A program made the translations under genes and the position numbers. Positions 27,180 through 36,768 of a stretch of 64,000 nucleotides of DNA are shown piece by piece (the first letter of the stretch is position 1; each line of letters begins with the position of its first letter). The stretch is from positions 28,544 to 92,543 of the forward strand of contig NZ_BBDM01000011.1 of NCBI RefSeq assembly GCF_001316245.1, given 5' to 3'. The notes beneath the pieces were generated by a model. It saw only the letters and a list, made by a program, of their open reading frames with translations. It was not told the origin of the DNA and did no database searches. Source of the stretch: Vulcanisaeta sp. JCM 14467 (GTDB lineage Archaea; Thermoproteota; Thermoprotei; Thermoproteales; Thermocladiaceae).

Positions 27180-28896
27180 TACTTACCACCCACCCTCTTC
27201 TTCTCCTGCTCCTGCAATAACCTCCAGTCTATCTTACCTGTCGCGGTCTTTGGTAGTGAATCCACAAATTCCACAACCCTTGGATACTCATAGGCTGACA
27301 TCCTCTCCTTAGCCCACTGTATTATGTACTCAGGCTTAAGAACCACGTATGCCTTAACCTCCTCACCAACCCTCGGGTCTGGCGTCGCCACTACTGCGAC
27401 CTCAAGAATAGCTGGGTGCATGTATAGTATGTTCTCAACCCTATACGGCCAAACCTTATAACCAGCCCTATTGATCATTCTCTTGATCCTATCAACATAG
27501 AAGAAGTAGCCCTCATCATCCATATAGACAACATCGCCAGTCCTGAAGTAAAGCTTACCGTCAACCTCAATGAACGCCTCCCTAGTCTCCTCGGGTTTCT
27601 TCCAATAACCCTTAAACACATTTGGTCCCTAACCACGAGCTCCCCTGTCTTGTCTACCGGTAGTATCTCCTTCGTGTCAGGGTCTATCACCAGGGCATCG
27701 GTACAGGGCTTGAGGGATGCCGAGGTCACTACCAATTTTAACCCTGTGCGGTGGGTTAACGTGGGTTTGCGAGAAGGTTTCTGTGAGTCCGTAACCCGCT
27801 AAATAATCAAGCCCAGTTAGTTCCTTAAACCTCTTAGCGACTGCCTCAGGCATTGGTGCGCCGCCTCCACCGGCTAGTATTAGTGAGGATAGGTTTCTCT
27901 TCTCAATACCCGGCATAGCCAGTAGATCGACGATCATCGTTGATATGCTCGTCCAATGAGTTATTCCATACTTCTCGATTGCATCGACTGCAGTCTCCCT
28001 ATCCCAGGTTGTCATCAGTACCATCGTTGAACCTGCATAGAGGGGTACGAGGACTGAGTGCACTAAACCGGTGACGTGGAATATGGGCAATACCGTTAGT
28101 ACAATACCGCTAGGCGCAATGTTGTATCAGATGCTTGCATTCAATGTTGACGCCCACATTATGCCGTGACTGTGCATGACGCCCTTGGGAGTGCCTGTCG
28201 TGCCCGATGTATACGGTATTGCGGCAAGGTCCTCATACGTGACCTTCACGGTGGGTGGATTACCATTAAATGACACGGCATCTCTCCAATTAATAACTCC
28301 CTGGGGAACCTCAGGGTCCATGAGCATTAATTGAGGAAGCTTGAGCTTGGGCTTTTCAGGTAGGTAATCCCTGTATCTACCAACAATTACGTTCTTAAGT
28401 GATGGGATCTTATCTCTAACGCTGAGTAACCTGGGTAATAACTGCGTCAGTGTTACAATTAGCCCCTGTTTCCCTCAATATGTATTCAAGTACGTCCGGC
28501 GCAACCAGCGGGTTTATTGGTACAGCAATGGCATTAGCCTTAAAATGCCGAAGAACGATATTATCCAATGAGGCGTGTTCGGCATGTAGATGGCAACCCT
28601 ATCACCCTTATCGATGCCAAGGTCTTGTAAAAATCCTGAAAATCTAAGTATTGAATCCCAAAGCTCTGATACGTAATCCTAAAGCCATAGTAAATAATCA
28701 CATCCTTATCTGGGTACCTCATGGCAGAAACCTCAACAGCATTAAATAGAGGAACCCTTGGGTAATCCATTCTCCTCGGCACCCTAGGAGGCCAGTACTT
28801 AAACCAGGGTCTATCGTCACGAACCTCACATACATAATCCCTCTCGGGTATAACCTGAACTTCAGTATCACCGACCTGCTTTGTTATTAATTCCAT
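27179..28896 (-). CDS. acyl-CoA synthetase (AMP-binding enzyme), several frameshifts
   Basis: Activates a carboxylic acid through an acyl-adenylate to acyl-CoA. Motifs in order: IPYTSGTTGTPKGVMHSHG (P-loop, A3), PIFHVTGLVHSVLVPLYAGS, LILAGGGGAPMPEAVAKRFKEL, YLAGYGLTETF (A5), YFRTGDVVYMDDEGYFFYVDRIKRMINRAGYKVWP (A7-A8) and PKTATGKIDWR (A10 with catalytic Lys). At least four shifts split it (near 28640, 28450, 28100, 27730 and 27620 by fragment ends), consistent with the run-length errors elsewhere. Restored length is about 572 residues. Medium-chain or aryl substrates are possible. The lactonase downstream could supply the hydroxy acid. Divergent from the HpaB-like gene. Confidence 0.8.
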
Positions 28897-29044
28897 ATAT
28901 TTTATATTTATTAAATGTTGATAAAGATTGATATTATAAATATTATATAATCTTTACAACCTTCTATGATTATAAATGTCGATAACTATATATTTACCAT
29001 AATAGGTAAATTAATTAACGAAAAATCATTAAGTGTTTTTCTGT

Positions 29045-30523
29045 ATGGTTAGGTCTCCTGAGGATTATGTTAATAGTCTGCGTGATGGTAGGGTTATATA
29101 TTATAGGGGTAAGCCTGTGGATGATGTCACTAGGCATGAGGTTTTGAGGGTTGCCATTAATCATGCACTCGAGCTTTATAAGTGGCAAGCGGATCCTGAG
29201 TTGAGGAAGTACTTATTATATGACGATCCTCAGTATGGGACGATAAGTAGGTTCTATAAGGTGCCCAGGGGTCCCAGTGATTTGATTGAGAGGTTTAAGT
29301 TAATTTACAACACGACACTGCTTGGTAAGGGCATGTTCAATATCATGAAGACCATAGGCTCAGATGCGTTGTTCGGCCTTATGATAGCATCTAAGCAATT
29401 GGATAGGGCTCGAGGTACTAACTACTATGATAGGGTCATGAGGTATTACGATTATGTCGTTAGGAATGATATCACGATTGCCGTTGCTCAGACTGACGTT
29501 AAGGGTGATAGGATGCTTAGGCCTCATCAGCAGGAGGACCCGGATCTATACGTGCATATTGTTGGTAGGGAGTCTGATGGCATCATTGTTAGGGGTGCTA
29601 AGGTTCACACGACTCAATCAATCGCAGCCAATGAACTCATCGTCCTGCCCTACAGGAACATGGTTAAGGAGGATGCGGACTACGCGGTTGCATTTGCAAC
29701 GCCGGTTAATGCCAAGGGCATTGTATTAATACCGAGACCACTGAGGGAGGTTGAGATTAACATGCTTGGTGATGAATTCCCAATGGGTAAGAGTAATGTG
29801 GAGGTTGAGACGCTCACAATATTTGATAATGTCAAGGTGCCTAACGACAGGGTTTTCCTGGCCGGCGAGTACGAGTTCGCGGCGCCTTACGGATTAACCT
29901 TCGCGCTATATCATAGGTTTACGGCAATTTCCTACAGAGCCGCCTTAGCCGATGTATTGCTTGGTTATGCAAAGCTCTTTGCTGAGTATAACGATGTTGA
30001 GACGGCATCCCACATTAGGAGGGATATTGTCGACATAATAACGTATAAGGAATACCTAATATCTAGCGCGATTGCTGCCGCCGAGAGGTGCATTAAGGAC
30101 CCCAATACCGGCATCTGCATACCGAACCCAATATATACAAACGTTGGTAAGCTCACGGCAAATGCCAAGTACCTGGATGCCATTAAGGACATGATAGACG
30201 TGGCCGGCGGACTGCTCGCAGACATACCATCAACAAGCGAGTTAAGTAACCCAATCGAGGAGAAGTACATGGTCAAGTACCTAGTGGGTAAGAGGGGCGC
30301 GGACCCGAGGGTTAGGATTAGGCTCTTCCAGATAGCCCGTGAATTCCTATCAGCCCTCGGTGCCCTACTATCCGTTGGCATGATACATGCTGAGGGGTCA
30401 ATAGAGGCAAGCGTAATAGAACTGTACAGGTCATATAACTACGACATAAGCAGGACAGCCGCGCTATACAACGCAGACCTGGCGAAGACCGATGATGTAA
30501 AGAGACTACTGGAGTGGTGGTGA
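29045..30523 (+). CDS. HpaB/4-hydroxybutyryl-CoA dehydratase superfamily flavoprotein
   Basis: Member of the 4-hydroxyphenylacetate 3-hydroxylase fold, an acyl-CoA-dehydrogenase-like flavoprotein. Family text: SPEDYVNSLRDGRVIYYRGKPVDDV, VAQTDVKGDR, GIIVRGAKVHTTQS and YHRFTAISYRAALADVLLG. Thermoproteales use the related 4-hydroxybutyryl-CoA dehydratase for CO2 fixation, but that enzyme needs three cysteines and a histidine for its 4Fe-4S cluster. Here the histidine (about residue 290) remains, the cysteine seven residues later is Tyr, and no cysteine occurs in the region of the first two ligands. An FAD-dependent monooxygenase or altered role is therefore likelier. Start at ATG 29045 (MVRSPEDY), not the GTG four codons earlier. 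Confidence 0.75.
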   Translation: MVRSPEDYVNSLRDGRVIYYRGKPVDDVTRHEVLRVAINHALELYKWQADPELRKYLLYDDPQYGTISRFYKVPRGPSDLIERFKLIYNTTLLGKGMFNIMKTIGSDALFGLMIASKQLDRARGTNYYDRVMRYYDYVVRNDITIAVAQTDVKGDRMLRPHQQEDPDLYVHIVGRESDGIIVRGAKVHTTQSIAANELIVLPYRNMVKEDADYAVAFATPVNAKGIVLIPRPLREVEINMLGDEFPMGKSNVEVETLTIFDNVKVPNDRVFLAGEYEFAAPYGLTFALYHRFTAISYRAALADVLLGYAKLFAEYNDVETASHIRRDIVDIITYKEYLISSAIAAAERCIKDPNTGICIPNPIYTNVGKLTANAKYLDAIKDMIDVAGGLLADIPSTSELSNPIEEKYMVKYLVGKRGADPRVRIRLFQIAREFLSALGALLSVGMIHAEGSIEASVIELYRSYNYDISRTAALYNADLAKTDDVKRLLEWW

Positions 30524-30605
30524 CTTGAAAAGATGGGGGCTCCTCCCTAATATTAAAAATAAGTAAGGCATACACCTATAATAACAAGGCCCTAGTTATA
30601 GGGAT

Positions 30606-31396
30606 ATGCAGTCAGTGGAGGACTTGAGGAGGATTGGTCGAGAACTAAGGGGCGAATTAGGACTACGTACCTATCCAGTAGGTATTAGGTTCTGCCTTGA
30701 GCCCTGTGACCTAACTGGTTTTAGGAGGCCCAGGGATTTCGGTATTCACATGACTGCTTGTCAAGTCATAAATGCAGCTAGGTATGGATGGTCCATGGCA
30801 TTTACCCTGGAGGACATGTTCTGCATTGGCGGTGCGTACCTGTTTGGTTGGTGCCCGAGTACCCAGGGTTCCTTGAAACGCCAATTAGCAGGCATACATC
30901 CAGTGATGATGCGAAGAAGCGCATTAACTCAAGGTTCCTGGAGAACGCATTGCCAGAGGGTAGTGTTAGGGCGGTCCTGGTGGCGCCACTGGAGCGCATT
31001 AATTTCATACCAGACGTAATCGATGTGTACGGTACACCAACACAGATAAATATGATTGCCAAGTCCCTAATATGGCACGGAATATTCCCAGAGGTTGAAC
31101 TCCTTGGCTTAATATCGTGTTCCATGGTCACCAGGGCCTACAAGACGAAGAAGCCCCAGGTAAAGATACCAGGCTCAGGTGAAATTGCGTGGGGTAGGAC
31201 CGAGGAGGATGAAGTGAGTATTGTAATACCACCGGAGTACATCGACAAGGTACCAAGCGGATTAGAAAATATTAAGAGGTTAAACCCATACCCACCACCT
31301 AGGTTCTGGTGGTACGAACCAATCGCACCCAGGGGATACACAATAACCTATAGGGATTACGAGGAATGGAAAAAGAGGAAAAACCCACAGGCCTAA
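30606..31396 (+). CDS. DUF169 family protein, frameshifted
   Basis: Family DUF169 (COG2043), found in archaea and anaerobes, function unproven. N-terminal YPVGIRFCLEPCDL, then HMTACQVINAARYGWSMAFTLEDMFCIGGAYLFGW, with cysteines at family-typical places that suggest metal or thiol chemistry. The frame breaks near 30853 at a CCC run; the other frame continues EYPGFLETPISRH...VRAVLVAPLERINFIPDVIDVYGTP. Restored length is about 264 residues. It follows the HpaB-like gene on the same strand with an 82-base gap containing CTATAATAAC, so it probably has its own promoter but a related role. Confidence 0.7.
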
Positions 31397-31425
31397 CGGC
31401 AATTACCCACCATGGGTGACACGCG

Positions 31426-32526
31426 TCAAATCGTGTAGAGGATTACTAATGATATTAGGGGCCCTAATGCAAGGCTTAAAATACCGAGTATTGGGCTTAT
31501 GCTTATTGCGAGGCCTACGAATATTGGGGCCACCATGGAGCCCACCTGGGATACCGCATTTGCGTAACCCATGGATGTGCCGGCGTTTTCATTGCCCATG
31601 ATCCTTATTATTAATACGTCAGTCGGTGGCCTATACAGGAATGAGCTTATTCCAAATACGAGGAAGACTGGGAAGAGGAGTAATGTCTCCTTAAGGAGGA
31701 TCGCCGCCAAGAGATCGCAGGCTATGAAAGCCACCAGTGAGAACTCAATCACCCTCTTCTCACCTATTGACTTGGGCAATACCGATGCCAGGAAGATGGA
31801 GACCAACTGTCCCAGGGAGTAAGTGAAGAAGAGTAGCACGGGTAGTACTCCCTTGATCCCATCATAGAGGACCAAGAATGGTAGGAGCCAACTTGATGTT
31901 CCCCAGGATCCCCATAATTCCCCTGCCCTCATTACCACGGCCTTCGCCACCCTCGAATTCATCAACACGCTTTTAGGCCTGGCATTCCTGCTGCCACCTA
32001 TTTTAAGGCCTACAGAGGATAACGATGCAATGAGTAGTGCCAGGAATATCACCAAGTAAAAGATTCTCCAGTGGGCGATTATTAATGGGGATGCCGCGCT
32101 CAATGCAATTAGGACTATCGGTGCCGCGCTCTCAAGCAACGCAACTCTCCCATGCACTCTATCCTGGGTTGAGTGACTCGCTATCTTCATCGCAGATGGG
32201 AATAAACCAGCGGTTAGGAAACCAGCCATTAGGTAGAGGAGTAGGATTTGCACGAAGTTGCTTGCCAGGAACAACATTAGGATCACGGCACTGGATAGAG
32301 TTCCAGAAATGAGTATTGACTTACTTGGTCCAATCCTATCAATGAGTACTCCCCAGGGTATTGAGGAAGCCACATAACCAATATAGAACAGTGTCAAAAC
32401 AAGGCCGATCTGTACGGAGTTAAGTCTCAGCAATTCAGCCACGGCCACACTAACGACCCCCCAACTCAGTCTCACGGACAGTTGCAGAAAGGTCACACTC
32501 CACGCAATAACGAACCCTCTATCCAC
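31426..32526 (-). CDS. MFS transporter
   Basis: 366 residues, about twelve hydrophobic helices. The loop 2-3 motif is GVLIDRIGPSKSILISG, and the N-terminus is WSVTFLQLSVRLSWGVVSVAVAELL, as in the cyanate/oxalate-formate type of MFS. No substrate can be inferred from sequence. It is convergent with the DUF169 gene and lies inside the putative catabolic island, so uptake of the substrate degraded there is a reasonable guess. Confidence 0.75.
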   Translation of the reverse strand: MDRGFVIAWSVTFLQLSVRLSWGVVSVAVAELLRLNSVQIGLVLTLFYIGYVASSIPWGVLIDRIGPSKSILISGTLSSAVILMLFLASNFVQILLLYLMAGFLTAGLFPSAMKIASHSTQDRVHGRVALLESAAPIVLIALSAASPLIIAHWRIFYLVIFLALLIASLSSVGLKIGGSRNARPKSVLMNSRVAKAVVMRAGELWGSWGTSSWLLPFLVLYDGIKGVLPVLLFFTYSLGQLVSIFLASVLPKSIGEKRVIEFSLVAFIACDLLAAILLKETLLLFPVFLVFGISSFLYRPPTDVLIIRIMGNENAGTSMGYANAVSQVGSMVAPIFVGLAISISPILGILSLALGPLISLVILYTI

Positions 32527-32681
32527 CTAACCGCCTATGAACAAACCACTTATTAAGTTAGTCCCTAATTACGCCTCGGCATGAACATCTAACAGGTATC
32601 ATTAATAGCAAATAATTATCACAAGCCCTACTAAACGCTTGGTATTAGTAATGGTGACCATGAATGGTGTATCCACGACCC

Positions 32682-33110
32682 CTAATCAACCGCCTCACCC
32701 ACTATTCTTGCCAATGCATTGCCTGCGCCGCTCATGAAGTGCCTCTTTATCCAGGGCTTTATTATTAGGAAGAATGGTGTTATCCTAACGTTCCATTGGC
32801 TTATTAGTACGTTATTACTTATGTAGTTCTTTACGTAACCCTTTATTGGGCCTTCCACGTAATTAATCACCACAGCCTTCTCCTTCCCATGAACCTCAAT
32901 CTTCGCGACACCTCTATTATTTAAACCTGGAAATGCAAACCTAATTCTCACAATGTATGCATCATCATCCCTGCTAAGTATCTCCACTTCCCTATGCCCT
33001 CTCCAATACCTAGGCATATTACTAATATCACTAAGTACCTGCCATACCTTCTCAAGATCACCTGGGTTTACCTCCCTTCTCGCTGTAAATTCTATCCCCA
33101 ATATTGACAT
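32682..33110 (-). CDS. SRPBCC (START/Bet v1-like) protein
   Basis: 142 residues. It opens with a typical ligand-pocket fold pattern: ARREVNPGDLEKVWQVLSDISNMPRYWRGHREVEILSRDDDAYIVRIRF, then paired strands and a long C-terminal helix (SGAGNALARIVGEAV). Members bind hydrophobic ligands or act as aromatase/cyclase-like or lipid-transfer proteins. With a flavoprotein, ligase and lactonase nearby, a ligand-handling part in the same pathway is possible but unproven. AT-rich promoter text precedes ATG 33110. Confidence 0.65.
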   Translation of the reverse strand: MSILGIEFTARREVNPGDLEKVWQVLSDISNMPRYWRGHREVEILSRDDDAYIVRIRFAFPGLNNRGVAKIEVHGKEKAVVINYVEGPIKGYVKNYISNNVLISQWNVRITPFFLIIKPWIKRHFMSGAGNALARIVGEAVD

Positions 33111-33180
33111 TGTGATAACTTGTATTACTGCATTAAATAAAATAATTCTTGCATTAATTGTTTAAGAGAACTACTGAATT

Positions 33181-33929
33181 TCAATTGCTCATCTCTATAC
33201 GACCAATGTACTCAGGTATATAATTATGCCCCGTTGCCTTTGAGCTAATTCCCCTGCTAAGGGCTCTGTATAGTTCGACAGATGTATCGGTACCAAATGC
33301 CTTGCCCTGGATTCATGAAATACCCTCATAACATCGCTATATGTTGAGTGCTTCCAAAACCTTGCCTCTGCATCTTTATCATCGGTATAAGTCATTTCAT
33401 GTATTAAGTAATCCACATCCTCGGCTGCTTTAACAACGCTCTTTGAATATGCCGTATCACCGCTATAGAATAGTAACGTATCGCCATATTCTATTCTATA
33501 TCCATTATCCGGTATTATGTGCTCGGCCCTAAATGGCTCTATTAATAATTTCCTACCATTCACTACGGTCTCAAAAGAATCATCCTCCACGTATTCAGCA
33601 CTTACATTAAATGCTGGTGGAGTGTTTAATAATTCAAGAAGCATTAAGGTATTCTCCCTTATTTTTCCTGGTCCTAATATCACCAATGGTCTCTGTGCTC
33701 CATATATTGCACGAAACCACAATAATTCTGGTAATCCAGCAAAGTGATCAAGGTGCATGTGAGTTATGGCGACTACGGATATGCCTAAGGGATTTATGTC
33801 GTGGTCAAGTAAGGACTCGAGGATACCAGGTCCGAAATCAAAAACTATCGAGTTATCGATTATAAAGGACGTATATCGCTTTCCCTTTACTATGTTTGAG
33901 CTCCAATTACCTAGGAATGTAATTCTCAT
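33181..33929 (-). CDS. metallo-beta-lactamase-fold hydrolase (RNase Z-like), frameshifted near the end
   Basis: Zinc hydrolase with the HxHxDH motif THMHLDHFAG; further ligands lie in AEHIIPDN, the aspartate of FYSGDTAYS, and a late His in VPIHLS. ELAC-family layout, but short (about 250 residues) and without the exosite arm needed for tRNA processing, so arylsulfatase- or lactonase-like activity is as likely as RNase Z. The listed frame ends at 33195 in low-complexity text; one added G near 33283 gives HLSELYRALSRGISSKATGHNY and a stop at 33181. It follows the MFS gene by 13 bases, so the two are probably one operon. Confidence 0.7.
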
Positions 33930-33942
33930 GATTATTACCTTA

Positions 33943-35306
33943 TTACCTTGCTATTTCCTCTAATGATTTCTGTTTTGTTTCGACACCGAGTACTACGGTT
34001 ATTATGAAGCCTATGAACCCACTATTGCAAAGAATATAAGTGATAGGCTTGTTCCCCATGTTGCTAATAATGTTGGGAAGAAGAAAATGCTTATTACAGC
34101 ACCTACCCTGCTTATTGCAGTAGAACTCGCCTGCCCAGTAGCCCTTACCCTAGTTGGGAATAACTCCGCTGAATATACGAAGTCCGTCGTACCCGGCCCA
34201 AAGGTCAGGAAAAATGCATATAGTGGGAATAACGTTAATAACATTAAAGTACTTGGTGGATACATAAGACCAAGGGCAAGTAGTAAAGCACTGGCTACAA
34301 GGAAGCCTATTGCCGTTATTGGTTTCCTACCAAGTCTATCCATTAATACTATAGACACGGCACTACCTGCCATTTCCATTGCAGCCACAAAAACAGAGGC
34401 CTGCACAGCAGCAGTCATGCCCTTAAGACCAAGGGCTATTAAAAGTGTTGGGGTGAATATGCTTATTCCGTAAAATACGAAGTCAAATGCGAACCAGAAT
34501 CCCCATACAAAAGCCGTGTACCTCACTATATCCCTTGAGAATAATTCACTTATTGGAACACGTGGTAATGGCTTATAAGCGGCTTCCACATCGGATGGTT
34601 TTACAGGCACACCAAGGGCCTTCTCTAAAATTTTCGCCGCCTTTTCCGCTTGACCATGAACAACAAGCCATCTTGGTGATTCAGGCAGCCAATTTCTACT
34701 TATTATCACTGCTATCGCTGGTATTATGCCTATAGCCAACATGTACCTCCATGATATTGGCCCAAGCGGAAGTAACGCCAAGCCAATGAGATATGCCGCT
34801 AACGCACCTACCCACCACCCAAATACGTTAGCTGCCATTAATTTTCCTCGCCAGGACTTAGGCGAAAATTCCGCCACTATGGTTGTACTTAATGCGTAAT
34901 CTGCTCCAAGCCCTATGCCTAATAATGCCCTGAATATTATTAACTGGATAGTGTTTTGAGCCATCGCTGTTAATGCAGTAAATATTACAAAGAAAATTAA
35001 ATCCCATATAAACATTAATCTTCTACCAAACCTGTCAGCCAAGTATCCAAATAATAAGGCGCCTATGAGCATACCTATACTTGTTGCTGCGCCTATAAGC
35101 CCTAATTCATACGAAGTAGGATGAAACTCAGGCTTAATATATAGGAGCGCTACGGATATTATGGAAATGTCATAGCCATCTAAAAATACACCCAATGCCG
35201 AGAGAAGAGTTATTATAGCTTGAAACCTTGACATTCTTGCCGTGTCTAAAGCCTTAATTATCGAGTCTATACCTCCCCCTTCATTACTTGAATTACTCAT
35301 GCGCAT
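33943..35306 (-). CDS. MFS transporter (metabolite:H+ symporter type), frameshifted at the end
   Basis: Twelve-helix carrier with GVFLDGYDISIISVALLYI at helix 1, FGYLADRFGRRLMFIWDLIFF as the loop 2-3 motif, NWLPESPRWLVVHGQAEKAAKIL in the central loop, and AELFPTRVRATGQ near helix 10. This is the sugar-porter/aromatic-acid symporter pattern. The frame ends prematurely at 34011 (IVGS); one added base in the GGG near 34013 restores FIGFIITVVLGVETKQKSLEEIAR with a stop at 33943. Restored length is about 454 residues. Its promoter region contains an exact 11-base tandem repeat about 130 bases upstream of the start. Confidence 0.8.
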
Positions 35307-35760
35307 TCACTTTTATTTAATATGGTTAATAAAGCCTGCGCAGGTGAAGTACTAACTATAACTATATATGATACAACATAATAATTTATGTAGTAATAAT
35401 GATAAAAATGAAATTAGGTCAATAGTACATAATTACCAAAGAGTTACCAAAGAGGTGAGGTTATACATAATTCTAAAGCTCCGGGTTTGTTGATACTAAC
35501 CTTAATAAAACGTTAATGCTGCAAGTTGATTGATGTCGCATGTCACATAATAGTTGGTATTCCTGTATAGCGTTAGGTCCTCCAAGGTATTAATTATAAT
35601 TACATTAATATATTAATTAAGATATAATCATAGTTCATAAAAATGGCATCGTTTCCTCAATGACCATCCTAACAAGGTAACTCCCGCCTTGAACTAGCCT
35701 TACCAATAATGAGTATAAATCAGTTTTGTGGTTAATACGTTAACCAATCTATTCGGATAA
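35307..35760. other. AT-rich intergenic region
   Basis: About 450 bases with no supported gene, lying between the MFS start and the stop of the next minus-strand gene. It holds an 11-base tandem repeat (annotated separately) and several short AT-rich stretches of the type TTAATATATTAATTAA. No RNA gene is evident. Confidence 0.4.
35433..35454. repeat. 11-base tandem direct repeat (two copies)
   Basis: TTACCAAAGAG occurs twice back to back, exactly. It lies about 130 bases upstream of the MFS start, which is far for a classic operator but within reach of an activator. Confidence 0.5.
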
Positions 35761-36063
35761 TCATTGCTTTACCTCGGTCTCCTTCGGTCTCCTCCTTGCG
35801 CGCTTCTCCTCAATTCTTTTCCTGAGTAGGTTTATGTGAAATAATAACTCATTAATACCTAGCTTATTGCCGACGTCCTCACCGTACTTAAGCAGTTCCT
35901 CAGTCTCATCAAGGTTCCTAGACCTACCTCTGGCGATTAATTCCTGAGCCGTATACACAATGCACTCTACGAGCTTCTCCCTGAACTCCAGGGCCTTCTC
36001 CTTATTGCCCTCCCTCTCTGCCTTCTCAACCAGTTTCTCCCACTTTGAGCAGGTTATCGTCAT
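35761..36063 (-). CDS. small charged helical protein, 100 aa
   Basis: A highly charged, helix-forming protein: SKWEKLVEKAEREGNKEKALEFREKLVECIVYTAQELIARGRSRNLDETEELLKYGEDVGNKLG reads like one to two TPR-like or coiled-coil units, ending in a basic tail (KRIEEKRARRRPKE). Unknown function. It lies 45 bases downstream of a second small helical gene of similar composition; both could be parts of one complex. Confidence 0.55.
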   Translation of the reverse strand: MTITCSKWEKLVEKAEREGNKEKALEFREKLVECIVYTAQELIARGRSRNLDETEELLKYGEDVGNKLGINELLFHINLLRKRIEEKRARRRPKETEVKQ

Positions 36064-36108
36064 ACTACCACCAAGCTGTGGTGTGGTGATTGCAGATTAA
36101 TTTAAAAA

Positions 36109-36369
36109 TTATGCCTTATCCTCCCCAGCCTTTGTCTCCGGCTTGGCCGTGCTCCTGGCTTGTCTCGCCATCGTCTCATTAATTAGTCTTCTGGCCTTCC
36201 TAATGATGGCTATGTAATTATCAAATAACTTCGCATCCTTAGCCTCCTTAGTGGCTTCCTTGAATAACTTAATACCATCATCCAACTTACCACTCCTTAT
36301 CAGGTCCTCAGCGGTCCTCAACTTAATGACTAATTCCCTCGCCTTATTGATTAATTCCTCGCTCGACAT
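36109..36369 (-). CDS. small helical protein, about 86 aa
   Basis: Helical, lysine-rich: SSEELINKARELVIKLRTAEDLIRSGKLDDGIKLFKEATKEAKDAKLFDNYIAIIRKARRLINETMARQ resembles a single TPR/MIT-like helical hairpin set, with an acidic/basic disordered tail (AKPETKAGEDKA). MIT domains bind ESCRT-III proteins in Crenarchaeota, but Thermoproteales lack the Cdv system, so I do not claim that. The frame opens at a TTG at 36387; ATG 36369 (MSSEEL) is better spaced from a TATA-like stretch near 36400. Confidence 0.55.
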   Translation of the reverse strand: MSSEELINKARELVIKLRTAEDLIRSGKLDDGIKLFKEATKEAKDAKLFDNYIAIIRKARRLINETMARQARSTAKPETKAGEDKA

Positions 36370-36488
36370 CGAGACAGCGTTGGACAACCCCTTAATAAGG
36401 TTTATTAGTTGGTAATCACCCTATCTGTCGTATGATTCAATGATTAGGGTCTGGAGCACTGATCGTTGATGAGTGGTGAGCCCGAATC

Positions 36489-36692
36489 CTAATACTCATT
36501 AATCGTCTTATTCTTCGACCTATACTCCCTAATCAATTGATCAGCCACATCAGGTGGGACCCTAATCGTGTATAGGTAGTGCTTTAACCTAGCTTTCAAC
36601 TTCACGTAATCTGGGTACCTCTTAACCCTAATCTCCTCAGCCGCATCGGCATACCTACGCCAAAGCTCCACTAGGAATACCTCCCTGGGCAC
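36489..36692 (-). CDS. rpl38e: 50S ribosomal protein eL38
   Basis: 67-residue ribosomal protein of the large subunit, found in Crenarchaeota and eukaryotes. The core AAEEIRVKRYPDYVKLKARLKHYLYTIRVPPDVADQLI matches the family (VKLKAR...LYTIKVPP). The open frame runs upstream to 36761, but the residues before VPREVF are unrelated to the family, so the GTG at 36692 is taken as start (MPREVFLVEL). It is divergent from the geranylgeranyl-reductase-type gene with 76 bases between. Confidence 0.8.
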   Translation of the reverse strand: MPREVFLVELWRRYADAAEEIRVKRYPDYVKLKARLKHYLYTIRVPPDVADQLIREYRSKNKTINEY

Positions 36693-36768
36693 GGCATTGA
36701 CTGTGCAGGGGATTTTTTTAAGGATTTCTACAGAAGAAGTAAAAATAGGCCCTGACCGCATTATCTAC

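Noticed and set aside
29045..30523. Genuine 4-hydroxybutyryl-CoA dehydratase (AbfD)
   Set aside because: Three of the four iron-sulfur ligands are absent.
33181..33929. Assignment as tRNA 3'-processing RNase Z
   Set aside because: The HxHxDH core fits, but the flexible-arm exosite is absent and its operon partner is an MFS carrier; only fold-level annotation is justified.
36109..36369. MIT-domain protein of an ESCRT/Cdv system
   Set aside because: No CdvB or CdvC gene is nearby, and Thermoproteales are known to lack Cdv division proteins; similarity is only general helical pattern.
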